From Bog-756 sp963699345 (GTDB taxonomy: Bacteria > Actinomycetota > Acidimicrobiia > Acidimicrobiales > RAAP-2), in assembly GCA_963699345.1 (NCBI GenBank), contig CAVOTL010000007.1, forward strand, positions 434,001-498,000: a stretch of DNA of 64,000 nt. Direction: 5' to 3'. A program made the translations under genes and the position numbers. Positions 18,227-26,377 of the stretch are shown one piece after another (within the stretch, counting starts at the first letter, position 1; every line of letters starts with the position of its first letter). The notes under the pieces are model-generated. The model did no database searches. It worked only from the letters and a program-made list of their open reading frames with translations, and was not told the DNA's origin.

Positions 18227-18486
18227 TCATCGAGCGGACGGGAACTGCGGCGGTCGGCGCTCCCGTACGGCCTGGATCCCCTCGGTGGCGTCCGGCCCGA
18301 GGAATCCCAGCATCTCGAGGGCCAGGGACTCGCCGAACACCGGGGCCGCCTGCAGCATCCACTGGTTCATGACCCGCTTCGTCCACTGGACGGCCGTGCG
18401 ACTTCCCTGGGCCAGCCTGCCGGCGATGGCCAACGCCTCCTCGAGCACACGGTCGTCGGGCACGCAGCGGGTCACGAGAACCTCGC
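18227..18486 (-). pseudogene. Enoyl-CoA hydratase, C-terminal fragment
   Basis: The last 83 residues of a crotonase-family protein remain: CVPDDRVLEEALAIAGRLA, TAVQWTKRVMNQWM, ALEMLGFLGPDATEGIQAVRERRPPQF. That is the usual C-terminal helix pair and ERRPPxF tail of enoyl-CoA hydratases. Homology stops near 18486, right where base composition drops, and the two thirds carrying the oxyanion-hole glycines and catalytic Glu are gone. The gene was cut by whatever brought in the neighbouring AT-richer patch. Confidence 0.75.
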
Positions 18487-18890
18487 GGTGGGTGCGAACC
18501 CGTGCGATTCAGGACGCATTTATGCAGGTCAGTCGAGCATTCGGGACCGACGCGTGCGAACTCGGATGGGCCTGTATGAGCACGTCTGTCCAAGTTCTGA
18601 TGACAAATCTCGATGACAGAACGACCTTCGGATTTACGGCCACATGGTCATTATGAGGTCTTGTGGTTGCGGGGCCGGGACTCGAACCCGGGACCTAATG
18701 GTTATGAGCCATTCGAGCTGTCACTGCTCCACCCCGCGTAATGAGAGACTTGCATTATTATGCAGATTTCCGCTGTTTTATGCAAGCATGTCCGCTCGAC
18801 GCCGGTTCGCTTGCCAGCCAATCCGAGGCGGATGTGCGGAGGCCGCAGTAGCGGTGGAAGACGGTGGGGACGGTGTCGGTCATGGATGCA
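18487..18890. other. AT-richer patch around a tRNA, between a truncated gene and the glycan operon
   Basis: About 400 bases with clearly lower GC than the flanks and no coding frame. It holds an initiator-like tRNA. TTATGCAG occurs at 18520-18527 and 18758-18765, within the longer imperfect repeat GCATT(AT)TATGCAG, and TTATGCAA at 18778-18785. The repeats bracket the tRNA. The patch may be a small insertion. Confidence 0.5.
18664..18738 (-). tRNA. tRNA-Met (anticodon CAT), initiator-like but atypical
   Basis: Acceptor CGCGGGG opposes CCCCGCA, giving the C1-A72 mismatch typical of bacterial initiator tRNA; discriminator A and CCA are encoded. Anticodon stem AATGG/CCATT around CTCATAA has only two of the three G-C pairs expected in an initiator. 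The D loop is AGTGACA, 7 nt without the invariant GG. T arm CCGGG/CCCGG is normal. It could be a working but odd tRNA or a decaying copy. Confidence 0.8.
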
Positions 18891-20127
18891 TCATGGCCCG
18901 GGCCGGGGGTGGTCACCCGTTCCCGCCCGGGCCCGGGTGCCCCGTGCGACCACCGCTTCGAGGAAGGCGGCGTACCGCTCGACGATCACGGGCCACCGGA
19001 ACCGGCCGTCCACGTAGGCGCGTCCCCGGGCCCCGAGGTCGGCGGCGAACCCCGGGTCGGCGACCAGCCGGTCGACGGCCACCTCGAACTCGCCGTAGCC
19101 GTCGAAGCGCAGCCCACCGCCCGAACGCCGGCAGTGCTCGACGGTGGCGGCACAGGCGGCGTTCACCAGGACCGGGGTCCGGGCGCTCCACGCCTCCGCC
19201 ACCACCAGCGAGAACGCCTCCCACGGCGACGGCGACACCAGGGCCACCGCCCGGGTGAGCAGCTCCCACTTCACCGTCTCGGAGACCGGACCCACCACGT
19301 CGATCTCCGGGTGGTCGGGGGGCGCCTCGACCACCGGGCCGGCCACCACCAGGCGGAGGGGTCCCGGGCGGCGGGCCTTGTAGCGGGCGAAATAGGCGGC
19401 CAGCAGGCTCGTCCCCTTGTGGCCGTCCACCCGGCCCAGGCAGGCGAGGTAAGGGACGCCGGGCACCGGCGGCGGGGGCCGGACGGTCGGTCGCCGACCG
19501 ATCGATCCCTCGTCGGGGTCGTCCACCCCCAGGCCGAGCAGGAGCTGGTGGTGGCTGGCCACCGGGAACAGCCCCTCGACCAGGTGGCGCTCGGACTCGG
19601 TCTGGAAGACGAGGGCGTCCGCCGACTCGAAGACGGGCGGGAAGACCGGCAGGTGCAGGGCCGGCTCGTCGTGGGCGGCCGGGTGGAGGACGGTCGGCAC
19701 CCGGACCCGGTCGATCACCCTGACCGTCGGCCAGTAGAGGTACGGGTAGAAGACCATGACGTCGCCGTCCCACGCCGCGGCCGCCTCGGCCAGATCGGGC
19801 GACACCGGCCCCTGCAGATCCAGCCACCGCTCGGCCTCCTCGGGGGTGGCGGCCGCCGGATCGGCCAGGAGGGCGGCCGACAGGGGGTGGAACGAGGGCT
19901 GTCGGCCGGACGCCGAGGGGATCCGGACCACCCGGACCCCGGCGATCCACTCCTCGCCGGGCGGGTAGACGTCGTCCCAGGTGACGAAGTCGTCCGCACA
20001 GGTGGTGAGCACGTCGACCTGCCATTCCCTGGGCGGCCACCAGGTGCTCGGCCAGCAGACGGGCGGCGGTCTCGGCCCCGCCGATGATGTCCGGCCCGTA
20101 GCGGGGGACGACGAAGGCGATCCTCAT
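18891..20127 (-). pseudogene. GT4 glycosyltransferase, type B copy 2, single frameshift
   Basis: The ATG at 20127 opens with MRIAFVVPRYGPDIIGGAETAAR, nearly the same as the type B gene at 26367-27629. The frame breaks near 20035 (a 1-base indel between HLVAA and WQVDVLTTCADDF). The rest, to the stop at 18891, is intact: FYPYLYWPTVRVIDRVRVPTVLHPAAHDEPA, LACLGRVDGHKGTSLLA and the donor-site block SPSPWEAFSLVVAEAW (the E-x7-E equivalent). It is the last gene of the glycan operon. The lesion is not in a long homopolymer, so slippage-based phase variation is not obvious; error or recent loss are both possible. Confidence 0.85.
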
Positions 20128-20155
20128 CGGTGGCCCCGACCGGGACGGGGGGCGC

Positions 20156-21248
20156 TCACGCCGCGCAGGCGGCCTCGAGTGCGGCCACGAAGCCGTCCTG
20201 GACACGGGGGAGGGCGAACCAGTCGACCCGCTCCCGCGCGGCGGTCGCCAGCTCGGTCCGCAGCCGGGCGTCCTCGACGACCCGGTGGATGGCGGCGGCC
20301 ACCCGGGCCGGCTCCTTGTCCGGCAGGACGAGGCCGGCCTGGGCCACCGTCTCGGGCACCGCCGTGTTGCGGTAGGAGACGATCGGCAGGCGGTGGTACA
20401 TCGACTCCAGCAGGGGGACGCAGAACCCCTCGTGGTTGGAGAGGCACAGGAAGACGTCGCAGTGCTCGTAGAAGGCGATGAGCTCCTCGTGGGTGACCGA
20501 GCCGGCCCACTCCACGGCATCGGTCAGATCGAGCTCGTCGGCGAAGCGCTCCACCGCCTTCTGGTAGTCCTCGGAGATGGCCCCGCCCACGATGTGGAGC
20601 CGGGCGCGCGGATCGTAGAGCCGGCGGTAGGCGGCGAGCGCCTTCACCAGGTCGTGCTGGCCCTTGTGGGGGGAGACCTTGCCCACGAAGAGCAGGTCGG
20701 CGCCACCCTCCGCCCGCTGACGGGCCATCCGGGCGGACAGCGCCGGGGTCGGCGGCCCCGGTGAAGTCCTCGGGGTCGATGAGCAGGGGGACCGTGGTCG
20801 TCGACGGATAACCGGCGTCTCGGAGTTCGCTCTCGTTGAACACCGAGTCGGCGATGGCGAACTCGGTCACCGCGGCGAGTTCGCGCAGCTGGGCCCGACC
20901 CCACCGCACCTCCTCCCCCACCTGGGGGATCCAGGCCTCGAGCAGGTCGGCGGGGGTGATGTTGTGGTAGTTCACGAACTTGCGCTCCGGCCGGTCGCGG
21001 AAGATGTCGGCCACCCCGCTGCCGATGGACAGCTGGTAGAGCAGCACCCGCCCCGCACTCGACCGCTCGCCGATACGGGTGATGGGGAAGCCCTCGTCGA
21101 GGCGGTCCGGACTGGCGTTGCCGTAGTAGATGTCCGACGCGTAGCCACGGGACCGGAGCAGGTCCCGCAGCTGCATCACGTGACCCCCGATGGCATCGCG
21201 ACTGGCCAGCGTCGGAATGACCTGGTCGATCCGGGTGACGGCGGTCAC
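20156..21248 (-). pseudogene. GT4 glycosyltransferase, type A copy 3, single frameshift
   Basis: Start GTG at 21248 overlaps the ABC ATPase stop as GTGA. The acceptor domain has the type A pattern (DAIGGHVMQLRDLLRSRG, VLLYQLSIGSGVAD, NYHNITPADLLEAW, AIADSVFNESEL). One extra base near 20755 changes frame at FTGAADP. The second part is intact: LLFVGKVSPHKGQHDLVKAL, ALAAYRRLYDPRARLHIVG and CLSNHEGFCVPLLESM, the donor motif. With the indel corrected the protein would be about 363 residues and full length. It and the next gene both carry one lesion, the only ones in this operon. Confidence 0.85.
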
Positions 21249-22519
21249 GCCGTCGACTCCTCCCAACCGGGGAGGGCGAGCGGTGAGTACTCGCCGCTGC
21301 TGACGGCGGGCACCTCACCGGTCAGGCCGAGCCCGCGCAGCCGGAAGCTGATGTCGGGCAGGAGGCGCACCCGGCCGGTCGACCGGGTGGGGTTGGCCAC
21401 TTCGAACTTGGTGACCTGGTCCTTCCAGTCGTAGATGGCCGTGTCCGTGGCGCTGCGGACGCCGACGCTCACCGAGTAGGTGCCGTCGAGCAGCGGCACC
21501 TCGGGGAAGTGGAACCGGACGATGCCGCCACCCTCGGGCACCTCGATGGCGCACATCGGGTCGTCGGGGTCGGAGGCGAAGACCAGCTCGTTCTTGTCGT
21601 CGTGGATGGCGATGGTGGCCATGGCGTTGGGCACCGGTGCCAGGCTGTCGAGGTCGGCGGTGATGGTGAGCGACTCGCCCGGGTAGAGGTGCATGCGCTC
21701 GCCGCTGCCGCCGTGGTCGGCGTGGACCGCCCCGATGGCCAGGACGTTGCCCTCGATCCCGCCGGACTCCGAGTGCTCGAGGGTGCCGACGCCGAGCAGG
21801 TCGGCGAGGAAGACGCGGATGCCCTCCCCCGGCTCGGCCACCGTGATCACCTGGCCGTGGTTCATCACCATGACCCGCTCGCAGTTCTGGCGCATCACGT
21901 CGGTGGCGTGGCTGACCACCACGATGGTGCGACCCTCGCGCTGGAACTTCTTCACGTGGTCGAGGCACTTACGTTGGAAGGCGGCGTCCCCCACGGCCAG
22001 GACCTCGTCGACCAGGAGGACGTCGGGCTCCACGTTGACGGCCACGGCGAACCCTAGCCGGACGTACATGCCCGACGAGTAGAACTTCACCTGGTTGTCG
22101 ATGAAGTCCTCGAGCTCGGCGAAGGCCACGATGGCGTCGTAGCGCTTCTCGATGTCGGCATGGGAGAGGCCGAGCAGCGACCCGTTGAGGTAGATGTTGT
22201 CGCGGCCCGACAGGTCCGGCTGGAAGCCGGCCCCGAGCTCGAGCATGGCCGCCAGACTCCCCCGCACCCGGATCTCCCCCGAGGTCGGCTTGAGGATCCC
22301 GGCGATGCACTTGAGGAGGGTGGACTTACCGCAGCCGTTGCGCCCGAGGATCCCGAAGGTCTCCCCCTGGTTGATCTCGACGTTGACGTCCCGCAGGGCC
22401 CAGAACGGGGTGAAGGGCATCTTGCCGCCCTTGACGATGCGCTCCTTGAGCGACGTCTGCTTCTCCGTGTACAGCTTGAACTGCTTGGAGATGTCCTTGA
22501 CTTCGATGGCCGTCGACAC
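21245..22519 (-). CDS. ABC transporter ATPase of polysaccharide export (Wzt/TagH type)
   Basis: 424 residues. The nucleotide-binding domain carries Walker A GRNGCGKST (59-67), signature YSSGMYVRL (about 154-162) and Walker B VLLVDEVLAVGD (about 173-184), the form typical of O-antigen and teichoic-acid exporters. From about residue 255 a second domain follows (MHLYPGESLTITADLDS, GGGIVRFHFPEVPLLDGTYSVSVGV) that matches the Wzt C-terminal carbohydrate-binding domain. In E. coli O9a and related systems this domain recognises the terminally modified glycan end. Start ATG is 3 bases beyond the permease stop; its own stop overlaps the next glycosyltransferase. It powers export of the glycan made by the neighbours. 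Confidence 0.93.
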   Translation of the reverse strand: MSTAIEVKDISKQFKLYTEKQTSLKERIVKGGKMPFTPFWALRDVNVEINQGETFGILGRNGCGKSTLLKCIAGILKPTSGEIRVRGSLAAMLELGAGFQPDLSGRDNIYLNGSLLGLSHADIEKRYDAIVAFAELEDFIDNQVKFYSSGMYVRLGFAVAVNVEPDVLLVDEVLAVGDAAFQRKCLDHVKKFQREGRTIVVVSHATDVMRQNCERVMVMNHGQVITVAEPGEGIRVFLADLLGVGTLEHSESGGIEGNVLAIGAVHADHGGSGERMHLYPGESLTITADLDSLAPVPNAMATIAIHDDKNELVFASDPDDPMCAIEVPEGGGIVRFHFPEVPLLDGTYSVSVGVRSATDTAIYDWKDQVTKFEVANPTRSTGRVRLLPDISFRLRGLGLTGEVPAVSSGEYSPLALPGWEESTA

Positions 22520-22522
22520 GGC

Positions 22523-23518
22523 TCAGAGCTCCTCGGCGAAGTTGCCCTCGAGCCGGCCGAAGACGACCAGCGAGAGCAGGAACAACAGGACGCTGACCAC
22601 GAAGACGATGCCGATCATCATGGCGTACCACCCGGCCCCGTAGGGGGGGAGCACCTGGGTCACCTTGTGGGCGGTGTTGCCCTGGGCGACGGTGGCCACG
22701 TAGGAGGTCTGGTTGTAGATCACCCGCTGGAACGTCATGGCGATCGGCGCGATCGGGTTGGCCAGGTACATCCAGGTCAGGTGGTGGCTGGCGAGCTTCG
22801 GGGCGATCTGACCGAAGGGGTACACGATGGGGGTCAGCCAGAACCACGCCATCAGGGCGACCTCGGTGAGGTGCTGGGTGTCCCGCAGGTAGACGTTCAC
22901 GGCGGACAGGAAGATCGAGACGGCGCTGGTGAAGACCAGGAGGGCGATGAACGCGAGGGGCAGGAGCCACAGCAGGCCCCAGGCCGGCGTGAGTTGGAAG
23001 CCGACCAGGAACACGATGAGGACGCCGACCTGGATGCTGAAGAGCACCACGGCGACCCCGACCGTCGACATGGCCAGGAGTTCGCGCGGGAAGGCGACCT
23101 TCTTGATGATCCCCGCCTTACCCACCACCACCGTGGTCGACCCCTGGGCCGAGTTGTTGAAGAGGTTCCATACCAAGAGGCCGCAGAACAGCCAGATGGC
23201 GAAGTGGGGCTGCTGCGTACGCGAGATGACCTTGAAGATCATGTAGTAGATCCCGAGCACCAGGGCCGGGTTCAGCATCGACCAGGCGTAGCCGAGTACC
23301 GACTCCTTGTACTTGACCTTCAGCTCGGTGCGGGTCAGCAGGAGGAGGAGGTCGCGGTTGCGCCACAGGTCCATGAGGCGTTGGCCCAGCTGGACCTTGC
23401 CGTTGACGACCGTGACGCGGTCGTGGCTCTGACCCGGGACGAAGCGCGTGCTCCCCCCGATGGTCGTCGCCCGTTCCGGCTCCGACGAGGCGGAGGCCGG
23501 TTTGTCGATGAGGCTCAT
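22523..23518 (-). CDS. ABC-2 type permease of polysaccharide export (Wzm type)
   Basis: 331 residues with a 60-residue cytoplasmic head, then six hydrophobic segments. Conserved features of the Wzm/TagG family are visible: ELKVKYKESVLGYAWSMLNPALVLGIYYMIF (about 74-104), VAFPRELLAMSTVGVAVV (about 150-167), VSIFLSAVNVYLRDTQHLTEVALMAWFWLTPIVYP (about 207-241). It forms the membrane channel for the ATPase encoded just downstream. Its ATG overlaps the clpP stop (ATGA), so the exporter and the protease are translationally coupled. Confidence 0.93.
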   Translation of the reverse strand: MSLIDKPASASSEPERATTIGGSTRFVPGQSHDRVTVVNGKVQLGQRLMDLWRNRDLLLLLTRTELKVKYKESVLGYAWSMLNPALVLGIYYMIFKVISRTQQPHFAIWLFCGLLVWNLFNNSAQGSTTVVVGKAGIIKKVAFPRELLAMSTVGVAVVLFSIQVGVLIVFLVGFQLTPAWGLLWLLPLAFIALLVFTSAVSIFLSAVNVYLRDTQHLTEVALMAWFWLTPIVYPFGQIAPKLASHHLTWMYLANPIAPIAMTFQRVIYNQTSYVATVAQGNTAHKVTQVLPPYGAGWYAMMIGIVFVVSVLLFLLSLVVFGRLEGNFAEEL

Positions 23519-24180
23519 CAGGTGGCGGACTCCGTGCCGGCCGTCGGGACCTGCATGGCGTCCTTCTGGATCACCTCGTCGATGAACCCGTACTCACGCG
23601 CCTCCTCGGCGGTGAACCAGCGGTCCCGGTCCGAGTCGGCCTCGATGCGCTCCACGGTCTGGCCGGTGTGGAAGGCGATCCGCTCGGCCAGCATCCGCTT
23701 CATGTAGATGATCTGCTCGGCCTGGATGGCGATGTCGGAGGCCTGACCCTGCATCCCGCCCGACGGCTGGTGCATCAGGATCCGGCTGTGGGGCAGGGCG
23801 AACCGCTTGCCGGGGGTCCCCGCGCACAGCAGGAACTGGCCCATGGAGGCGGCCAGGCCCACGCAGATCGTGCGGACGTCGCACCGGACGTACTGCATGG
23901 TGTCGTAGATGGCGAGGCCGTCGGTCACCGAGCCGCCGGGCGAGTTGATGTACACCGAGATGTCGCGCTCCTGGTTCTCGGCCTCCAGGAGGATGAGCTG
24001 CGAGCAGACCAGGTTCGCCGTGTTCTGGTCGATGGCCGATCCGATGAAGACGATGCGCTCCTTCAAGAGGCGCTGGAAGATGTCGGAGCCCGGCCCGACG
24101 TCGGCGCCCGACTTCATCTCGGGCGTCGCGGCGGAGCCGGCCGTGACGAGGGACGCGGGCGTGTGGAGAGGGGATTCCAT
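23518..24180 (-). CDS. clpP: ClpP-type serine protease embedded in the glycan operon
   Basis: 220 residues, the normal ClpP length with a slightly long N-terminus. Catalytic Ser112 sits in GLAASMG, His137 in LMHQPSGG, Asp186 in DSDRDRWF, so the triad is complete. The assembly features SPGGSVTDGLAIYDTMQY (about 80-97) and HTGQTVERIEAD (about 171-182) are also intact. ClpP forms a 14-mer that degrades proteins fed by an AAA+ unfoldase (ClpX or ClpC). Actinobacteria usually encode clpP1-clpP2 next to tig and clpX; none of those is nearby. Here the gene starts 11 bases after a glycosyltransferase stop and overlaps the Wzm start, so it is co-expressed with glycan export. An alternative ATG at 24117 would remove 21 residues. 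Confidence 0.93.
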   Translation of the reverse strand: MESPLHTPASLVTAGSAATPEMKSGADVGPGSDIFQRLLKERIVFIGSAIDQNTANLVCSQLILLEAENQERDISVYINSPGGSVTDGLAIYDTMQYVRCDVRTICVGLAASMGQFLLCAGTPGKRFALPHSRILMHQPSGGMQGQASDIAIQAEQIIYMKRMLAERIAFHTGQTVERIEADSDRDRWFTAEEAREYGFIDEVIQKDAMQVPTAGTESAT

Positions 24181-24191
24181 GAGCGTTGAGC

Positions 24192-25343
24192 CTAGTTGGT
24201 CAGGGGTGCCGGCGGACGCAGGGGGGTGTCGCCGACGGGTGCCGTCCGTAGGCCCCCGGAACCGGTGGTGGCCCCCTGGGCGACCCGGCGCAGGGCCGCT
24301 ACCAGGTCCGATGCCGCCCGGTCGAGACCGAGTGCGGCCGGACGCCGCCGACCCTCGGCGACCAGGGCCGCCCGTCGCTCGGGATCGCCCAGGAGTCCGG
24401 ACACCGCCGCGGCCACCCGGCGGGGTCCCGGGGTGTCGACCAGGACGGCGGCGGTCCCCACCACCTCGGGCACCGCTCCCGCCGCGTAGGCCACCACCGG
24501 GACGCCGTGGGTCATCGCCTCGAGCAGGGGCACGCCGAAGCCCTCGTGCTCGGACAGCATCACCAGCACGTCGGACGCCTCGTAGTGGGCCGAGAGCTGG
24601 GCGTCGGTGAGCCCGGAGGTGAAGGTGACCGCCCGGGCGACCCCCAGCTCGCCGGCGTACGACCGCAGGGCCCGGGCGTAGGCCGGCTCCGAGGAGGAGC
24701 CCACGATGGTGAGCCGGGCGTCGGGATCGGTCGTGGCCCGGGCGACGAACAGGGCGGCGATCGTCCCCTCGTGCCCCTTGTTGGGGGCGAGCCGCCCGAC
24801 CGAGAGCCAACGTGGCCCGCCGGGGCGGGCGGTGAGCTCGGCCAGGGTGCCGGGATCCGGCGCCACCGGCGGGATAGGCACGTTGGCCACCGGGATGACC
24901 TCGACCTCCCGGCACCCGGCCCGGCGGAGTTCCTCGGCGTCGAACGTCGACACGCCGATGCCGAGGGTCACCGTCGGGGCCAGCCCGTCCAGGTCCAGCG
25001 TGGCCCGCACCTGGTGGCGGGCGAGCCAGTTGTTCCAGCGGACGAAGTACTGCGGCGGGGTGATGCTGTGGTAGTTGACCACCACCGGTTCCCGACGGGT
25101 CCGTAGCCAGGCCACCATCTGCGACTGGGTGGCCATCTGGTACACGAGCACGTCACCGGGCCGGGCGTCCTTCTCGTACTCGAGGTAGTGGCGCGTCTCG
25201 GCGACGGTCTCGGGATCCGGGGTCTCGATGTAGATCCGGCAGTCGATCCCCTCGTCGACGAGCCGGTCGCGCAGCGAGCGGGTGTGTTCACCCACTGCAT
25301 CGCGCCGGTGCAGCATCGGGACGAAGAGGTGGATGCCGCTCAT
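24192..25343 (-). CDS. GT4 glycosyltransferase, type A copy 2
   Basis: 383 residues of GT-B fold. Type A opening MSGIHLFVPMLHRRDAVGEHTRSLRDRL, then YIETPDPETV, PGDVLVYQMATQSQ and VNYHSITPPQYF, the same landmarks as in the copies at 20156 and 27626. The donor domain has WLSVGRLAPNKGHEGTIAAL and MLSEHEGFGVPLLEAMTHGVPVVAY, which holds the E-x7-E motif. Its ATG overlaps the stop of the methyltransferase-like gene (ATGA). It should add one sugar of the exported glycan; donor and acceptor cannot be told. The last 40 residues are low-complexity and likely disordered. Confidence 0.9.
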   Translation of the reverse strand: MSGIHLFVPMLHRRDAVGEHTRSLRDRLVDEGIDCRIYIETPDPETVAETRHYLEYEKDARPGDVLVYQMATQSQMVAWLRTRREPVVVNYHSITPPQYFVRWNNWLARHQVRATLDLDGLAPTVTLGIGVSTFDAEELRRAGCREVEVIPVANVPIPPVAPDPGTLAELTARPGGPRWLSVGRLAPNKGHEGTIAALFVARATTDPDARLTIVGSSSEPAYARALRSYAGELGVARAVTFTSGLTDAQLSAHYEASDVLVMLSEHEGFGVPLLEAMTHGVPVVAYAAGAVPEVVGTAAVLVDTPGPRRVAAAVSGLLGDPERRAALVAEGRRRPAALGLDRAASDLVAALRRVAQGATTGSGGLRTAPVGDTPLRPPAPLTN

Positions 25344-26377
25344 CCGCCGACCTCGGCCACGACGGCGTGCACCGACCCTTCCTCGGAGGCCAACCACTCC
25401 GCACCGGACGCACCACGGTGGGCCAGGACGACGCGCCAGGTCTCGGGATGGAGGGGGCGCCCGGGCAGCAGGTCGGCGGTCACCGGGCCGAGGTCGGCGG
25501 CCCAGGCCTCCGCATCGGTCACCAGCAGGGCCACGGTCCCACCGGGCCCCACCACCCGGACCGCCTCGTCCACCAGGTCGACGTTGCCGACCAGGGACGC
25601 GCGGTCGACGCAACCGGAGAGGACCACGGCACTCCGGCTGGCCGACGCCAGCGTGCGCAGGTGCCGGACCACCTCGTCCAGTACGAGGGTCAACCGGTCG
25701 CCCGACGCGGCCACCTCGGCCTCGGCCGCCCACACGGTGGCCCCCCGCGGGTCGACGGCGTCCACCGCGACCCCGGCGTCCGTCAGCGCCCGCACCAGGG
25801 CCAGATCGCCCAGCTCACCCACGACCACCGGCCGGCCGGGGTCCGTTCCGATCCGCCCGAGGATCGGAACGACCCAGGGGCCGGTGTCCGGGGCGGCGAG
25901 GTCGAGCTCCCCCACCGCGATCCCGAGCGGGTCAAGGGCGCGCTCGAGCCGGTCCACCCGCGCCGAGAGGAACCGGACGGCGTCGAGGGTGGCACCGCGG
26001 AGTCCGGCCAGGGAGTCGTCGCCCAGCCGGGCCGACTCGGCCACGGCCCGGTCGGTGTACTCGCTCAGGTCCTGGGCGACGATCTTGACCACGTCGCCGA
26101 GTACCCGCTCGCTGGCCTTGGTGCTCCGGCCGCGCTCCCACAGGTCGGCGGGCAGCCCGCCCCACGGCGACAGGCGCCCGGGGGACCCGGTCGACTCGGC
26201 CAGTCGGCCCACGGCGTCGTCGAAGTTCCACCGCAGGGTGCCCTGCGGGGCCAGGCGGTCGAACGCCTCGAGGAGCACCCGTTCGTCCGGGGGCAACCCG
26301 GCCCGCGGGTCGACCGGGGGCGTCCCGTCCCCCGGGCCGTCGCCCGGCATCCGGTCGGCTCCCCCGTCAGCGGACAC
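25340..26377 (-). CDS. Methyltransferase-like protein (Rossmann), copy 2
   Basis: I start at a GTG (26377) that overlaps the previous gene; the ATG at 26350 is an alternative. About 345 residues: a charged head (PDERVLLEAFDRLAPQGTLRW), helical coiled segments up to about residue 175 (LSEYTDRAVAESARLGDD, VRFLSARVDRLERAL), then a Rossmann-like domain (VVVGELGDLALVRALTDAGVAVDAVDPRG) and a shared C-terminal block LLPGRPLHPETWRVVLAHRG. The same arrangement, including APGHPLHPETWAHLLGARG, occurs in the gene at 28717. The glycine-rich SAM loop is weak, so catalytic activity is uncertain. Context suggests glycan modification or a scaffold role. Confidence 0.7.
   Translation of the reverse strand: MSADGGADRMPGDGPGDGTPPVDPRAGLPPDERVLLEAFDRLAPQGTLRWNFDDAVGRLAESTGSPGRLSPWGGLPADLWERGRSTKASERVLGDVVKIVAQDLSEYTDRAVAESARLGDDSLAGLRGATLDAVRFLSARVDRLERALDPLGIAVGELDLAAPDTGPWVVPILGRIGTDPGRPVVVGELGDLALVRALTDAGVAVDAVDPRGATVWAAEAEVAASGDRLTLVLDEVVRHLRTLASASRSAVVLSGCVDRASLVGNVDLVDEAVRVVGPGGTVALLVTDAEAWAADLGPVTADLLPGRPLHPETWRVVLAHRGASGAEWLASEEGSVHAVVAEVGG

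Noticed and set aside
20000..20800. Phase variation of the terminal glycosyltransferases
   Set aside because: The two indels are not in long homopolymers or short tandem repeats, so a slippage switch is not supported; error or simple loss explains them better.
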